DNA of 48,320 nt from Solirubrobacterales bacterium (lineage in GTDB: Bacteria; Actinomycetota; Thermoleophilia; Solirubrobacterales; Solirubrobacteraceae), in assembly GCA_025964115.1 (NCBI GenBank), contig JAOPZM010000173.1, positions 1 to 48,320 of the forward strand, written 5' to 3'. The notes beneath the pieces are model-generated. The model worked only from the letters and a program-made list of their open reading frames with translations, was not told the DNA's origin and ran no database searches. Below are positions 24,586-32,966 of this stretch, in pieces. Positions within the stretch are counted from its first letter, which is position 1. Each line of letters starts with the position of its first letter. Position numbers and translations under genes: made by a program.

Positions 24586-26199
24586 GTGGCTACCACCGAG
24601 GAGAATCTGACCGTCGCGCCGATCGTCGGGCCGGACGACCCCCGTCGCTTCACCGACTCGGGCATCGAGATCTCCGAGCTCTACTCCGAGGGAGACCTCC
24701 CGGAGAACCTCGATCTGGGCGAGCCCGGCGAGTACCCGTACACGCGCGGCGTGCACCGCGAGATGTACCGCAAGCAGACGTGGACGATGCGCCAGTATGC
24801 CGGCTACGCATCGGCGAAGGAGTCCAACGAGCGCTACCGCTACCTGCTCTCCAAGGGCACGACCGGCCTGTCGATGGCGTTCGACCTCCCGACGCAGCTC
24901 GGCCTGGACTCCGACAACCCCCGCTGCCTGGGCGAGGTCGGCCGGACCGGCGTCGCGATCGACACGATCGACGACATGCGCACCGCCTTCGACGGGATCC
25001 CGCTGGACCAGGTGTCGACGTCGATGACGATCAACGCGCCGGCGGCCTGCCTGCTGCTGCTTTATGAGCTCGTGGGCGAGGAGCAGGGCGTTCCCAGCGA
25101 GAAGCTTCGCGGCACCACCCAGAACGACGTGCTCAAGGAGTACATCGCCCGCGGCAACTACATCTACCCGCCGGTGCCGACGATGCGGCTGACGACCGAC
25201 CTCTTCGAGTACTGCCACGAGCACATCCCGAGGTGGAACACGATCTCGATCTCCGGCTATCACTTCCGCGAGAAGGGCTGCTCTGCCGTGCAGGAGGTCG
25301 CGTTCACCCTTTCGTCGGGCATCGCCTACGTGCAGGCCGCGATCGAGAAGGGCCTGGACGTCAACGAGTTCGCGCCGAGGCTGGCGTTCTTCTTCAACGG
25401 CCACAACAACGTCTTCCAGGAGGTCGCCAAGTTCCGCGCCGCGCGGCGGATGTGGGCGCACATCATGCGCGAGCGCTTCGGGGCGACGAATCCGAAGGCG
25501 ACGATGCTGCGCTTCCACACGCAGACCGGCGGCGTCACGTTGACGGCGCAGCAGCCCGAGAACAACATCGTGCGCGTCGCGCTACAGGGCTTCGCGGCTG
25601 TCTGCGGGGGCACGCAGTCGCTGCACACGAACGGCTTCGACGAGGCGCTGGCGCTGCCCACCGAGCGGGCGGCGAAAATCGCCGTTCGCACCCAGCAGAT
25701 CCTCGCCCACGAGTCCGGCGCGTCCGACACCGTGGATCCGTTCGCCGGGTCCTACTTCGTCGAGTCGCTGACCGACGAGATCGAAGCGCGGGCCAAGGAG
25801 CTGATCGGGAAGGTCGACGCGCTCGGCGGCTCGGTCAACGCGATCGAGTTCATCACCGGCGAGATAGACGAGTCCGCCTGGGGCTACCAGGAGCGCTACC
25901 GCATCGGCCAGGACATCGTGGTGGGCGTGAACGCCTACGAGGAAGACGAGGTCGAGGTGCCCGACCTGCTGCGCGTGGACCCCGAGTCCGAGCATCTTCA
26001 GGTGCAGCGGCTGAAGGAGTTCAAGGCGAACCGTGACCAGGCGCTCGTGGAGAGCCGCCTGGAGGAGCTGCGCGCGCTCGCGCGGGGCTCCGAGAACCTC
26101 CTGCCACCGATCCGCCGGGCGCTGAAGGATCGCGCCTCGCTCGGCGAGGTATGCGGGGCGATGCAGGACGTCTTCGGCGCCTACGCGCCGCGCTTCTGA
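24586..26199 (+). CDS. Methylmalonyl-CoA-mutase-type acyl-CoA mutase, catalytic subunit
   Basis: 537 residues: the TIM-barrel catalytic part without a C-terminal B12-binding domain, as in MCM alpha subunits of archaea and some actinobacteria. PYTRGVHREMYRKQTWTMRQ, GLSMAFDLPTQLGLDSDNP, TSMTINAPA, WNTISISGYH, LRFHTQTGG and GGTQSLHTNGFDEALALPT are conserved. R201 (PTMRL) matches the Arg that binds the methylmalonyl carboxylate, but the usual Tyr of the RGxYPTMY motif is His57, so substrate should be tested. It would interconvert methylmalonyl-CoA and succinyl-CoA in the propionate route; the B12 subunit and any MeaB/ArgK chaperone must lie outside the window. Propionyl-CoA carboxylase subunits lie downstream. 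Confidence 0.87.
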   Translation: MATTEENLTVAPIVGPDDPRRFTDSGIEISELYSEGDLPENLDLGEPGEYPYTRGVHREMYRKQTWTMRQYAGYASAKESNERYRYLLSKGTTGLSMAFDLPTQLGLDSDNPRCLGEVGRTGVAIDTIDDMRTAFDGIPLDQVSTSMTINAPAACLLLLYELVGEEQGVPSEKLRGTTQNDVLKEYIARGNYIYPPVPTMRLTTDLFEYCHEHIPRWNTISISGYHFREKGCSAVQEVAFTLSSGIAYVQAAIEKGLDVNEFAPRLAFFFNGHNNVFQEVAKFRAARRMWAHIMRERFGATNPKATMLRFHTQTGGVTLTAQQPENNIVRVALQGFAAVCGGTQSLHTNGFDEALALPTERAAKIAVRTQQILAHESGASDTVDPFAGSYFVESLTDEIEARAKELIGKVDALGGSVNAIEFITGEIDESAWGYQERYRIGQDIVVGVNAYEEDEVEVPDLLRVDPESEHLQVQRLKEFKANRDQALVESRLEELRALARGSENLLPPIRRALKDRASLGEVCGAMQDVFGAYAPRF

Positions 26200-26266
26200 G
26201 CTCTCGCGCAACCGCCGCGCAGGCGCGGGGCTGGGGCCGCATGCGACCCGCGCCGGGGCGAGCGGC

Positions 26267-26272
26267 TAGGGT
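26267..26272 (+). promoter_or_regulatory. -10 box (TAGGGT) of the DUF2269-like gene
   Basis: TAGGGT is 8 bases before the GTG at 26281. Confidence 0.5.
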
Positions 26273-26280
26273 GGCAACCC

Positions 26281-26769
26281 GTGATCGCCCCGGTCGCCTC
26301 CGCCTACGACGTGGTCCTCGCGATCCACATCATGGCGGTGGTCGTGGCCTTCGGCGTGACGTTCGCCTACCCGCTCATGTTCGTGGTGGCAGCCCGCCAT
26401 GACCCGCGGGGCATTCCCCTGCTGCACCGCATCGAATACACCACCGAGCGCTGGCTCATCAACCCGGGGCTGCTCGTCGTGCTCGCCGCCGGCATCTACC
26501 TCGCCAGCGAAGGCCACCACTGGAGCGAGTTCTTCGTGCAGTGGGGGCTCACGGCGGTCGTGGTGATCGGCGCTCTCGTCGGCGCGGTGATGATCCCGAC
26601 GGCGAAACGCGCCGAGGAGCTCGCGGCCCGCGACCTGACCGCCGCCGGCGAGGGAACGGTCGCGACGAGCGACGAGTACCGCGCCGTGGTGCGGCGGCTG
26701 ACGGTCGTCGGCTCGCTGCTCAGCCTGCTCGTGCTGATCACGATCCTGTTCATGGCGATCAAGCCATAG
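26281..26769 (+). CDS. DUF2269-like four-helix integral membrane protein
   Basis: 162 residues with four hydrophobic helices (roughly 8-35, 60-78, 85-105 and 138-160). The first helix holds LAIHIMAVVVAFGVTF and the second follows EYTTERWLINPGLL, a pattern I associate with DUF2269-type predicted membrane proteins. The loop after helix 3 is hydrophilic and charged (KRAEELAARDL). Function is unknown. The GTG start is defined by the TAGGGT box 8 bases upstream. It stands between the mutase and asd genes with its own promoter, so no functional link is implied. Confidence 0.75.
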   Translation: MIAPVASAYDVVLAIHIMAVVVAFGVTFAYPLMFVVAARHDPRGIPLLHRIEYTTERWLINPGLLVVLAAGIYLASEGHHWSEFFVQWGLTAVVVIGALVGAVMIPTAKRAEELAARDLTAAGEGTVATSDEYRAVVRRLTVVGSLLSLLVLITILFMAIKP

Positions 26770-26787
26770 GGCGCACCACCGCCGCGA

Positions 26788-26793
26788 TACGCT
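26788..26793 (+). promoter_or_regulatory. -10 box (TACGCT) of asd
   Basis: TACGCT is 6 bases before the GTG at 26800. Confidence 0.5.
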
Positions 26794-26799
26794 GAGGCC

Positions 26800-27843
26800 G
26801 TGAGCAGCGGGGGCTATCGGATCGCGGTCGTCGGCGCCACCGGGCAGGTGGGCACGCTGATGCTCGAGCTGCTGCGCGAGCGCGCGTTCCCGGCCCGGGA
26901 GATCGTCGCGTTCGCCTCGGAGCGCTCGGTCGGCCGTGAGCTGGATGGCGGCTTGCGCGTGCGCGGCCTGAGCGAGGAGTCGATCCAGGGCTTCGACCTC
27001 GCTCTTTTCTCTGCGGGCGGAGGGACCTCCGGTGAGTGGGCGCCGCGCTTCGCCGCCGCAGGCGCGACCGTGATCGACAACTCGTCTCGATGGCGCATGC
27101 AGGACGACGTTCCGCTGGTGGTCGCAGAGGTGAACCCCGAGGCCATCGCGGCCCATCACGGGATCATCGCCAACCCCAACTGCTCGACCATGCAGATGGT
27201 CGTGGCGCTCAAGCCGCTTCAGGACGCGGCAGGCATCGAGCGGCTGGTGATCAGCACCTATCAGGCCGTCTCGGGCACGGGCAGGCGCGCGGTGGACGAG
27301 CTGCTCGAGCAGTCGCATGCGCTCCTACACGACATGGACATCGCGGCCCCCCAGGAGTACGCGCACCAGATCGCGTTCAACGTGCTGCCCCACGCCGGCA
27401 GCTTCGCCGAGGGCGAGGATCACACCGATGAGGAGCGCAAGCTGATGAACGAGACGCGCAAGATCCTCGGCGACCCGTCGATCCGCGTGAGCGCCACCTG
27501 CGTGCGCGTGCCCGTGATCACGGGGCATTCCGAGGCAGTGAACGTGCAGACACGAGATGAGCTCTCGCCCGAGCGCGCCCGTGAGCTGCTGCTCCAGGCG
27601 CCGGGCGTGACGGTCCTCGACGACCCGGCGGCCGCCCGATACCCGCTCGCGATCGAGGCGGCGGGCAGCGATGACGTCTACGTCGGGCGCATCCGCCGTG
27701 ATCCCGGCCACGAGCGCGCGCTGGACATGTGGATCGTCGCGGACAACCTTCGCAAGGGCGCCGCCACGAACGCCATTCAGCTGGCCGAGCTGCTCCACCA
27801 GCGCGAGATGCTCGGCGTCCAGCGCACACGTTCGCCCGCGTAG
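26800..27843 (+). CDS. asd: Aspartate-semialdehyde dehydrogenase
   Basis: 347 residues. The NADP motif VVGATGQVGTLMLELL is at the N-terminus, FSAGGGTSGEWAP in the nucleotide-binding domain, the catalytic nucleophile C128 in IANPNCSTMQM and the active-site His in RVPVITGHSEAVN. The enzyme reduces aspartyl phosphate to aspartate semialdehyde for lysine, diaminopimelate, threonine and methionine synthesis. It is a single gene here; no aspartokinase gene is adjacent. The GTG start follows a TACGCT box by 6 bases. Length and motifs are normal for the bacterial type 1 enzyme. Confidence 0.95.
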   Translation: MSSGGYRIAVVGATGQVGTLMLELLRERAFPAREIVAFASERSVGRELDGGLRVRGLSEESIQGFDLALFSAGGGTSGEWAPRFAAAGATVIDNSSRWRMQDDVPLVVAEVNPEAIAAHHGIIANPNCSTMQMVVALKPLQDAAGIERLVISTYQAVSGTGRRAVDELLEQSHALLHDMDIAAPQEYAHQIAFNVLPHAGSFAEGEDHTDEERKLMNETRKILGDPSIRVSATCVRVPVITGHSEAVNVQTRDELSPERARELLLQAPGVTVLDDPAAARYPLAIEAAGSDDVYVGRIRRDPGHERALDMWIVADNLRKGAATNAIQLAELLHQREMLGVQRTRSPA

Positions 27844-27888
27844 CGCTCCGCAGGAGGAGTAGAGGGAGATCGCTCGAAATGGTGGGCG

Positions 27889-28971
27889 ATGATCTCCTCG
27901 GAGGTGCAGCGCACGCTGGTCAAGTCCCCACCCGAGCTATGGGCCGAGCTCAGCGACCCGGGGTCGCTGGCACGCCACCTGGGCGATCTCGGCGAGATCC
28001 GGATCACCCGCGTCGAGCCCGAGCAGCTCGTCGAATGGCAGGCCGAGAACAGGACCGGCAAGGTCCAGATCAAGGCCTCCGGCTGGGGCACGAGGGTCAC
28101 GCTGAGCGTCGCTAGCGAGATCCCTGAGGCGACAACATCGCCCGACACGCCGCCCGACACGCCGCCTGGCGTGCAAACCGGCGAGACCGCGTCGGAGGAG
28201 CAGACGATGTCTGAGCCGCCGGAGCCTGCGGGTGAGTTGGAGAGCGATCGCAGATGGCCGGCCGAAGGGCACCCGGCATTCGCTCCTGCGACGCCGGCTG
28301 CTCGGGAGCTGGCGGGCGAACACGAGTTGCAGGCCGACGAGGCGGAGCCTGAGCCCACCGGAGCGGACGATGAACCGGTCCAGGCCGAGCCGGACACGTG
28401 GGTCGCCATTGACGAGCCCGAGCCACGGCGGGGCTTCTTCGCGAGGCTGTTCGGCCGTCGGCGCTGGTCCGAAACGGCCATCGAGCCAGTCGGCGAGCTC
28501 GCGCCCGGCGACGCGGCGCCCGAGGCGCCCTCCGTGCTCGAGGCGTCGGCCGTGTACAGCGCTCTGCAGTGCCACGAGGCTCCGGCAACGCCCGACGAGC
28601 GACCCGCGCCCGAGGCGCCGGATGCGTTGGACGCTCCAGATCCGCTGGATCATTCCGACACGCCCGATGCCGTCGCCGCTCCGGATGCCGTCGCCGCTCC
28701 CGATGCCGTCGCAACGCCCGATGCCGTCGCCACGCCCGCGCCGGAAGAGGAGCCGCAGTCAGCGATCACCCCAGGCGAATTCGAGCCTTCGCAGGCCGCG
28801 AGCGAGGCCGAGGAGGCTCCGGTCCAGACGCAGGCGGCCGAGCAGGCGGAGGCCATCTCCGCCGAGCTCGAGGCGGCGGAGGAGATCACGGATGCTCAGG
28901 TCACGGCCGTGCTGACCTCGGTGCTGGACCGCCTGGGGGCCGCACACCACAGGCCGTTCTCGCGGTCCTAA
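27889..28971 (+). CDS. Protein with short SRPBCC-like start and long acidic repeat tail
   Basis: 360 residues. Residues 1-78 (MISSEVQRTLVKSPPELWAEL, then VEPEQLVEWQAENRTG and GWGTRVTLSVAS) look like a shortened SRPBCC/polyketide-cyclase fold. The rest is low-complexity, rich in Glu, Asp, Pro and Ala, with a basic island (PRRGFFARLFGRRRW, about 184-198), four 6-residue PDAVA[A/T] repeats and a helical end (EITDAQVTAVLTSVLDRLGAAHH). Such a tail is likely disordered and may bind a partner. The start lacks a good Shine-Dalgarno. I do not recognise the whole protein. Confidence 0.6.
   Translation: MISSEVQRTLVKSPPELWAELSDPGSLARHLGDLGEIRITRVEPEQLVEWQAENRTGKVQIKASGWGTRVTLSVASEIPEATTSPDTPPDTPPGVQTGETASEEQTMSEPPEPAGELESDRRWPAEGHPAFAPATPAARELAGEHELQADEAEPEPTGADDEPVQAEPDTWVAIDEPEPRRGFFARLFGRRRWSETAIEPVGELAPGDAAPEAPSVLEASAVYSALQCHEAPATPDERPAPEAPDALDAPDPLDHSDTPDAVAAPDAVAAPDAVATPDAVATPAPEEEPQSAITPGEFEPSQAASEAEEAPVQTQAAEQAEAISAELEAAEEITDAQVTAVLTSVLDRLGAAHHRPFSRS
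28663..28734 (+). repeat. Four 18-bp tandem repeats coding PDAVA[A/T]
   Basis: Units start at 28663, 28681, 28699 and 28717, each close to CCCGATGCCGTCGCCRCK, differing by one to three bases. They keep frame and encode PDAVAA, PDAVAA, PDAVAT, PDAVAT, so copy number may vary between strains. Confidence 0.85.
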
Positions 28972-28997
28972 GCGGGCGGCGGGGCACGGCGCGGGGG

Positions 28998-29003
28998 TAG
29001 GAT
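28998..29003 (+). promoter_or_regulatory. -10 box (TAGGAT) of the carboxylase beta gene
   Basis: TAGGAT is 10 bases before the ATG at 29014, without a Shine-Dalgarno. Confidence 0.45.
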
Positions 29004-29013
29004 CCCCGGTCCG

Positions 29014-30654
29014 ATGGCAAGCAGCCCACACGATCGACAGGCCGACGCGGCGCTCCTGGCGGCCTCTCGCAGCGGCCACAGGCGCCCGCCGCGACAGAAG
29101 GCGCCCGAGAGCTATGAGGAAAAGCTCGCCCAGCTGGGTGAGCTGCGCGAGGCGGCCGTCCACTCTGCGCCGGAGGCCGAGGAGAAGCAGCACGCGCGCG
29201 GCAAGCTCACAGCGCGGGAGCGCATCGAGAAGCTCCTCGATCCGGGCTCCTTCCAGGAGCTCGACACGTTCGTGCGCCACCGCACCTACGACTTCGACAT
29301 GCAGAAAAACCGGCCGTGGGGCGATGCGGTGGTGACCGGCCATGGGACGATCGAAGGCCGCACCGTGTGCGTGTTCAGCCAGGACTTCACGGTCTTCGGC
29401 GGCTCGCTGGGCGAGGTGATGGGCGAGAAGATGGTCAAGATCATGGACCTCGCGGCCAAGATCGGCTGCCCGGTGATCGGCATCAACGACTCGGGCGGGG
29501 CGCGGATCCAGGAGGGGGTGGTGTCGCTCGGCGCCTACGGGGACGTGTTCGTGCGCAACGTGCGGTGCTCGGGGGTGATCCCGCAGATCAGCCTGATCAT
29601 GGGCCCCTGCGCAGGCGGCGCGGTGTACTCGCCGGCGATCACGGACTTCATCTTCATGGTGAAGGAGACCTCCCACATGTTCATCACGGGCCCCGACGTG
29701 ATCAAGACGGTCACCGGCGAGGAGGTCGGCTTCGAGGAGCTCGGCGGTGCGATGTCGCACAACACGAAGTCCGGCGTCGCGCATTTCGCCTCCGAGGACG
29801 AGGAGTCGTGCCTCGAGGACTGCCGCTTCCTGATCGGCTTCCTGCCCCAGAACAACCTGCAAACGGCGCCTCGCGTGCAGCCCACCGATGACCCGCAGCG
29901 CATGGACCCGGAGCTCGACCACGTCGTGCCGGACAACCCGAACAAGCCCTATGACATGCGCAACGTCGTCAAGCTGATCGTCGACGACGGCGAGTTCTTC
30001 GAGGTGCACGAGCACTACGCCAAGAACATCATCTGCGGCTTCGCGCGGCTTGACGGCTTCTCGGTCGGCATCGTCGGCAACCAGCCCGCACAGCTCGCAG
30101 GCGTCCTCGACATCGACGCCTCGGGCAAGGCGGCTCGCTTCGTGCGCACTTGCGACGCGTTCAACGTCCCGCTGCTGACGTTCGTCGACGTTCCGGGCTT
30201 CCTGCCGGGGACGAGCCAGGAGTGGGGCGGGATCATCCGCCACGGAGCCAAGCTCCTGTACGCATTCACCGAGGCGACCGTTCCGAAGCTGACGGTCATC
30301 ACGCGCAAGGCCTATGGCGGCGCCTACGACGTGATGGCGTCCAAGCACATGCTGGCCGACTTCAACTTCGCCTGGCCCACCTCTGAGGTGGCGGTGATGG
30401 GGCCGGAGGGCGCCGTGAACATCATCTACCGGCGCGACATCGCCGGCAGCCCCACCCCCGAGGAGCGGCGCAAGAAGCTGATGGAGGATTACAAGGCCCG
30501 CTTCGCAAACCCCTACACGGCAGCCGAGCGAGGCTACATCGACGACGTGATCATCCCGCACGAGACGCGTCCGAAGCTGATCGTGGCGCTGCACACACTG
30601 CAGAGCAAGCGCGAACCCGGGCCGAAACGAAAGCACGGCAACATCCCGCTCTGA
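29014..30654 (+). CDS. Acyl-CoA (propionyl-CoA) carboxylase beta/carboxyltransferase subunit
   Basis: 546 residues. After a basic N-terminus come [21 protein letters not shown], the N-terminal carboxyltransferase domain ([47 protein letters not shown]) and the C-terminal one ([47 protein letters not shown]). It transfers carboxyl from carboxybiotin to an acyl-CoA; similarity to PccB suggests propionyl-CoA, which fits the mutase gene nearby. The alpha subunit is 5.3 kb downstream and an epsilon-like peptide follows directly. ACC/PCC specificity is inferred, not proven. Confidence 0.93.
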   Translation: MASSPHDRQADAALLAASRSGHRRPPRQKAPESYEEKLAQLGELREAAVHSAPEAEEKQHARGKLTARERIEKLLDPGSFQELDTFVRHRTYDFDMQKNRPWGDAVVTGHGTIEGRTVCVFSQDFTVFGGSLGEVMGEKMVKIMDLAAKIGCPVIGINDSGGARIQEGVVSLGAYGDVFVRNVRCSGVIPQISLIMGPCAGGAVYSPAITDFIFMVKETSHMFITGPDVIKTVTGEEVGFEELGGAMSHNTKSGVAHFASEDEESCLEDCRFLIGFLPQNNLQTAPRVQPTDDPQRMDPELDHVVPDNPNKPYDMRNVVKLIVDDGEFFEVHEHYAKNIICGFARLDGFSVGIVGNQPAQLAGVLDIDASGKAARFVRTCDAFNVPLLTFVDVPGFLPGTSQEWGGIIRHGAKLLYAFTEATVPKLTVITRKAYGGAYDVMASKHMLADFNFAWPTSEVAVMGPEGAVNIIYRRDIAGSPTPEERRKKLMEDYKARFANPYTAAERGYIDDVIIPHETRPKLIVALHTLQSKREPGPKRKHGNIPL

Positions 30655-30697
30655 TCGCCTGGGACGCCGCGGACGCCTGGCGTGCAGACGCGCCTCA

Positions 30698-30726
30698 GGA
30701 CGCCTCGCCTGTACCGGCTGGCGTCC
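30698..30726. other. Hairpin in a GGACGCC-rich intergenic region
   Basis: GGACGCC (30698-30704) pairs with GGCGTCC (30720-30726), with an inner GCC/GGC pair. Further GGACGCC copies occur at about 30662 and 30671. No T tract follows, so a classical terminator is doubtful; it may slow the transcript between the beta and epsilon-like genes. Confidence 0.4.
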
Positions 30727-30796
30727 ACATGGCCGGAATGCTGTCCACGCGGATCTGAGGCGTTGAGCCAGGTTTCGCCGGGCCCGTCACAATTCA

Positions 30797-31015
30797 ATGA
30801 TGCCCCACGGCCGGCCTGATCTGAAGCTGATCTCGCCGAGCGCCTCCACCGAGGAGGCGGCGGCGATCGTAGCGGCGCTCGAACGCTTCATCCGCGACAC
30901 GGCGCCTGCCGCCGCGCCCGACCCCGAACCGGACCCCTGGCACCGGGCGGCGATCCTGGAAGGCGTATCCAGGGAGGATCCGGGCGATTCCGGCGACCCC
31001 TGGATAAACACCTGA
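30797..31015 (+). CDS. Acyl-CoA carboxylase epsilon-like small subunit
   Basis: 72 residues. The pattern LKLISPSASTEEAAAIVAALERF, followed by an Ala/Pro linker and PDPWHRAAILEGVSRED, matches the actinobacterial ACC epsilon form: an N-terminal EE(A/V)AA helix and a conserved W in the second half. Epsilon peptides strengthen the alpha-beta complex of actinobacterial acyl-CoA carboxylases. It follows the beta-subunit gene by 142 bases, as is usual for accE. Two ATGs in tandem (30797 and 30800) leave the exact start open. The call rests on form and context. Confidence 0.65.
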   Translation: MMPHGRPDLKLISPSASTEEAAAIVAALERFIRDTAPAAAPDPEPDPWHRAAILEGVSREDPGDSGDPWINT

Positions 31016-31022
31016 AAGCCGC

Positions 31023-31028
31023 TAGGCT
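31023..31028 (+). promoter_or_regulatory. -10 box (TAGGCT) of the sulfate-assimilation operon
   Basis: TAGGCT is 73 bases before the ATG at 31102. The leader of about 65 bases contains a 5-bp hairpin (CCCGG 31069-31073, CCGGG 31081-31085) and an AGGAGG Shine-Dalgarno (31089-31094). Confidence 0.45.
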
Positions 31029-31088
31029 TTACTGCAATATCTCGCCGCCGGCAATCAACGTCGACAGCCCCGGGCAGGATCCGGGATC

Positions 31089-31094
31089 AGGAGG
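31089..31094 (+). promoter_or_regulatory. Strong Shine-Dalgarno (AGGAGG) of the sulfite reductase gene
   Basis: AGGAGG lies 7 bases before the ATG at 31102. It is one of the few clear Shine-Dalgarno sequences in the window and lies just after a small leader hairpin. Confidence 0.7.
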
Positions 31095-31101
31095 TCCGCA
31101 G

Positions 31102-32937
31102 ATGGAGCCAGTTTCGATTCCCACGCACCGCGGCACGCTCGAGGACCCCGAGGTCCTCCAGAATGTGCCCGGGCATGTGATTCCGATCCTCCAGCGCGAG
31201 TACGACGACTTCAAGACCGAAGCGACGAAGTTTCTCGCCGGCGAAACGCCGGAGGACAAGTTCATCAAGTTCCGGCTCAAGCAGGGCGTCTACGGCCAGC
31301 GCCAGGCCGACGTGCAGATGATCCGGGTGAAGTTGCCCTTCGGCGGGATCACTCCAGAGCAGATGGAGGCCTTCGCCGAGGTGATCGAGAAGTACGTGCC
31401 GCTGAACAAGGGGCACATAACGACCCGGCAGAACATCCAGATGCACCACGTCCCGCTGCCGGAAGCCGAGAAGCTGATCCGCGAGCTCGGCGAGTCGGGG
31501 CTGTCCAGCCGCGAGGGATGCGGCAACACGATGCGCAACGTCACGGGCGACCCATGGGCCGGAGTTGCGAAGGACGAGCTGTTCGACCTGACCCCCTATG
31601 CGGGCGCCTACGTGCGCTACTTCGTGCGCCACCCCACCACCCAGGCAATGCCGCGCAAGGTCAAGACCGCCTTCGACGGCGGCCCGCGCGACCGCGCGAT
31701 CAGCGGCATACACGACGTCGCCTTCCGCGCCCGGGTGCGCGAATCTGATGACCCCGCCCGCCCCGGAGAGGTGCGCGGCGTCGAGATGCTCGTCGGTGGG
31801 GGGACGTCGATCATGCCCCGGGTGGCGCAGGTCCTCTATGAGTTCCTCGAGCTCGACAGCGGCGAGTACCTGAAGGTCACCGAGGCGGTCATGCGCATCT
31901 TCGACCGCCAGGAGTGGCTGCGCTCCAACCGTGCCAGGGCGAGGATCAAGGTGTTCGTCGACAAGTACGGGATCGACGAGCTGCGAAGGCAGGTCGAGGA
32001 GGAGCTGCAGGGCGAGTGGGTCTCAGAACGCGACTTCTCGATCGAGCAGCGCCTGTTCCTCGACGACGAGCGGGAGTCCGCGCCGGCGCCGCCGCAGTCC
32101 TACGGCACGCCCAACGGCGACCTCTCGGAGTTCGAGCGCTTCCGCGCCGCAAACGTCGCCGAGCAGAAGCAGGACGGCTTCGTGACCGTCGAGGTGAAGG
32201 TCAAGCGCGGCGATCTCTCGCCCGAGCAGCTCAGAGGGCTCGCGGCGATCATGCGCTCCTACGCGGGCGGCTACGCGCGCACGACCGTGCAGCAGAACTT
32301 CGTCCTTCGATGGGTGCGCACGGAGTCCGTCTATGACATCTGGACCGCGCTCTCCGAGCTCGGCCTCGGCGAGGCGGGGTCACGCGAGATCAGCGACGTC
32401 GTGTCCTGCCCGGGGACCGACTCGTGCAAGCTCGGGATCACCAGCTCGATGGGCCTCAACCAGGCCGTGCAGGAGCGGATCGAGGCGATGGAGATCACCG
32501 ACCCGCTGACGCGCAAGCTCAACATCAAGATCAGCGGCTGCCCGAACGGCTGCGGCCAGCATCACGTCGGCAGCATCGGCTTCACCGGCGCCTCGATCAA
32601 AGTGGGCGAGCACACGATTCCCGCTTACATCCCCCACGTCGGCGGAGTGTGGGAAGGCGGCGAGGTCAAGTTCGGCACCCGCCTGAAGCTGCGCCTGCCG
32701 GCCAAGCGGGTCCCGGAGGCGATCGAGCGCTGGATCGGTCTTTACGAGAGCAATCGCGAGGATGGCGAGGAGTGGAACGCCTACGTCGAGCGTGTCGGCG
32801 CGGGCGAGCTCGAGGCGCTGGTGAAGGACCTGTCGTTGCCGGTCGACTTCGGCCTGGAGACGATGAACGATTTCATCGACTGGGAACGGAAGGTCCCGTT
32901 CGAAGTCATCCGCGGCGAGGGCGAGTGCGCGGTATAG
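31102..32937 (+). CDS. sir: Ferredoxin-dependent sulfite (nitrite/sulfite) reductase
   Basis: 611 residues with the two-fold ferredoxin-like and siroheme/4Fe-4S domain layout. The cluster cysteines are C436 and C442 (SCPGTDSCKLG) and C480 and C484 (SGCPNGCGQHH). Substrate and siroheme residues appear in HITTRQNIQMHHV and EGCGNTMRNVTGD. The family reduces sulfite or nitrite by six electrons; the genes directly after it (APS reductase, sulfate adenylyltransferase) point to sulfite to sulfide. It starts the operon with a strong Shine-Dalgarno. No siroheme synthase gene is in view. A NirA-type nitrite role cannot be fully excluded. Confidence 0.9.
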   Translation: MEPVSIPTHRGTLEDPEVLQNVPGHVIPILQREYDDFKTEATKFLAGETPEDKFIKFRLKQGVYGQRQADVQMIRVKLPFGGITPEQMEAFAEVIEKYVPLNKGHITTRQNIQMHHVPLPEAEKLIRELGESGLSSREGCGNTMRNVTGDPWAGVAKDELFDLTPYAGAYVRYFVRHPTTQAMPRKVKTAFDGGPRDRAISGIHDVAFRARVRESDDPARPGEVRGVEMLVGGGTSIMPRVAQVLYEFLELDSGEYLKVTEAVMRIFDRQEWLRSNRARARIKVFVDKYGIDELRRQVEEELQGEWVSERDFSIEQRLFLDDERESAPAPPQSYGTPNGDLSEFERFRAANVAEQKQDGFVTVEVKVKRGDLSPEQLRGLAAIMRSYAGGYARTTVQQNFVLRWVRTESVYDIWTALSELGLGEAGSREISDVVSCPGTDSCKLGITSSMGLNQAVQERIEAMEITDPLTRKLNIKISGCPNGCGQHHVGSIGFTGASIKVGEHTIPAYIPHVGGVWEGGEVKFGTRLKLRLPAKRVPEAIERWIGLYESNREDGEEWNAYVERVGAGELEALVKDLSLPVDFGLETMNDFIDWERKVPFEVIRGEGECAV

Positions 32938-32966
32938 CCGCAACCTGCCGATACAGGACAAGAGCG

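Noticed and set aside
28759-30636. 625-residue minus-strand ORF opposite the carboxylase beta gene
   Set aside because: It mirrors codon positions of a strongly conserved gene and shows no domain of its own.
30655-30796. Possible intrinsic terminator after the carboxylase beta gene
   Set aside because: A GC-rich hairpin is present but no T tract follows, and related epsilon-like genes are usually co-transcribed with the beta gene.
31029-31101. Possible sulfur-responsive riboswitch (SAM type) in the leader of the sulfite reductase gene
   Set aside because: The leader is only about 65 bases, with one 5-bp hairpin and no recognisable SAM-riboswitch core.
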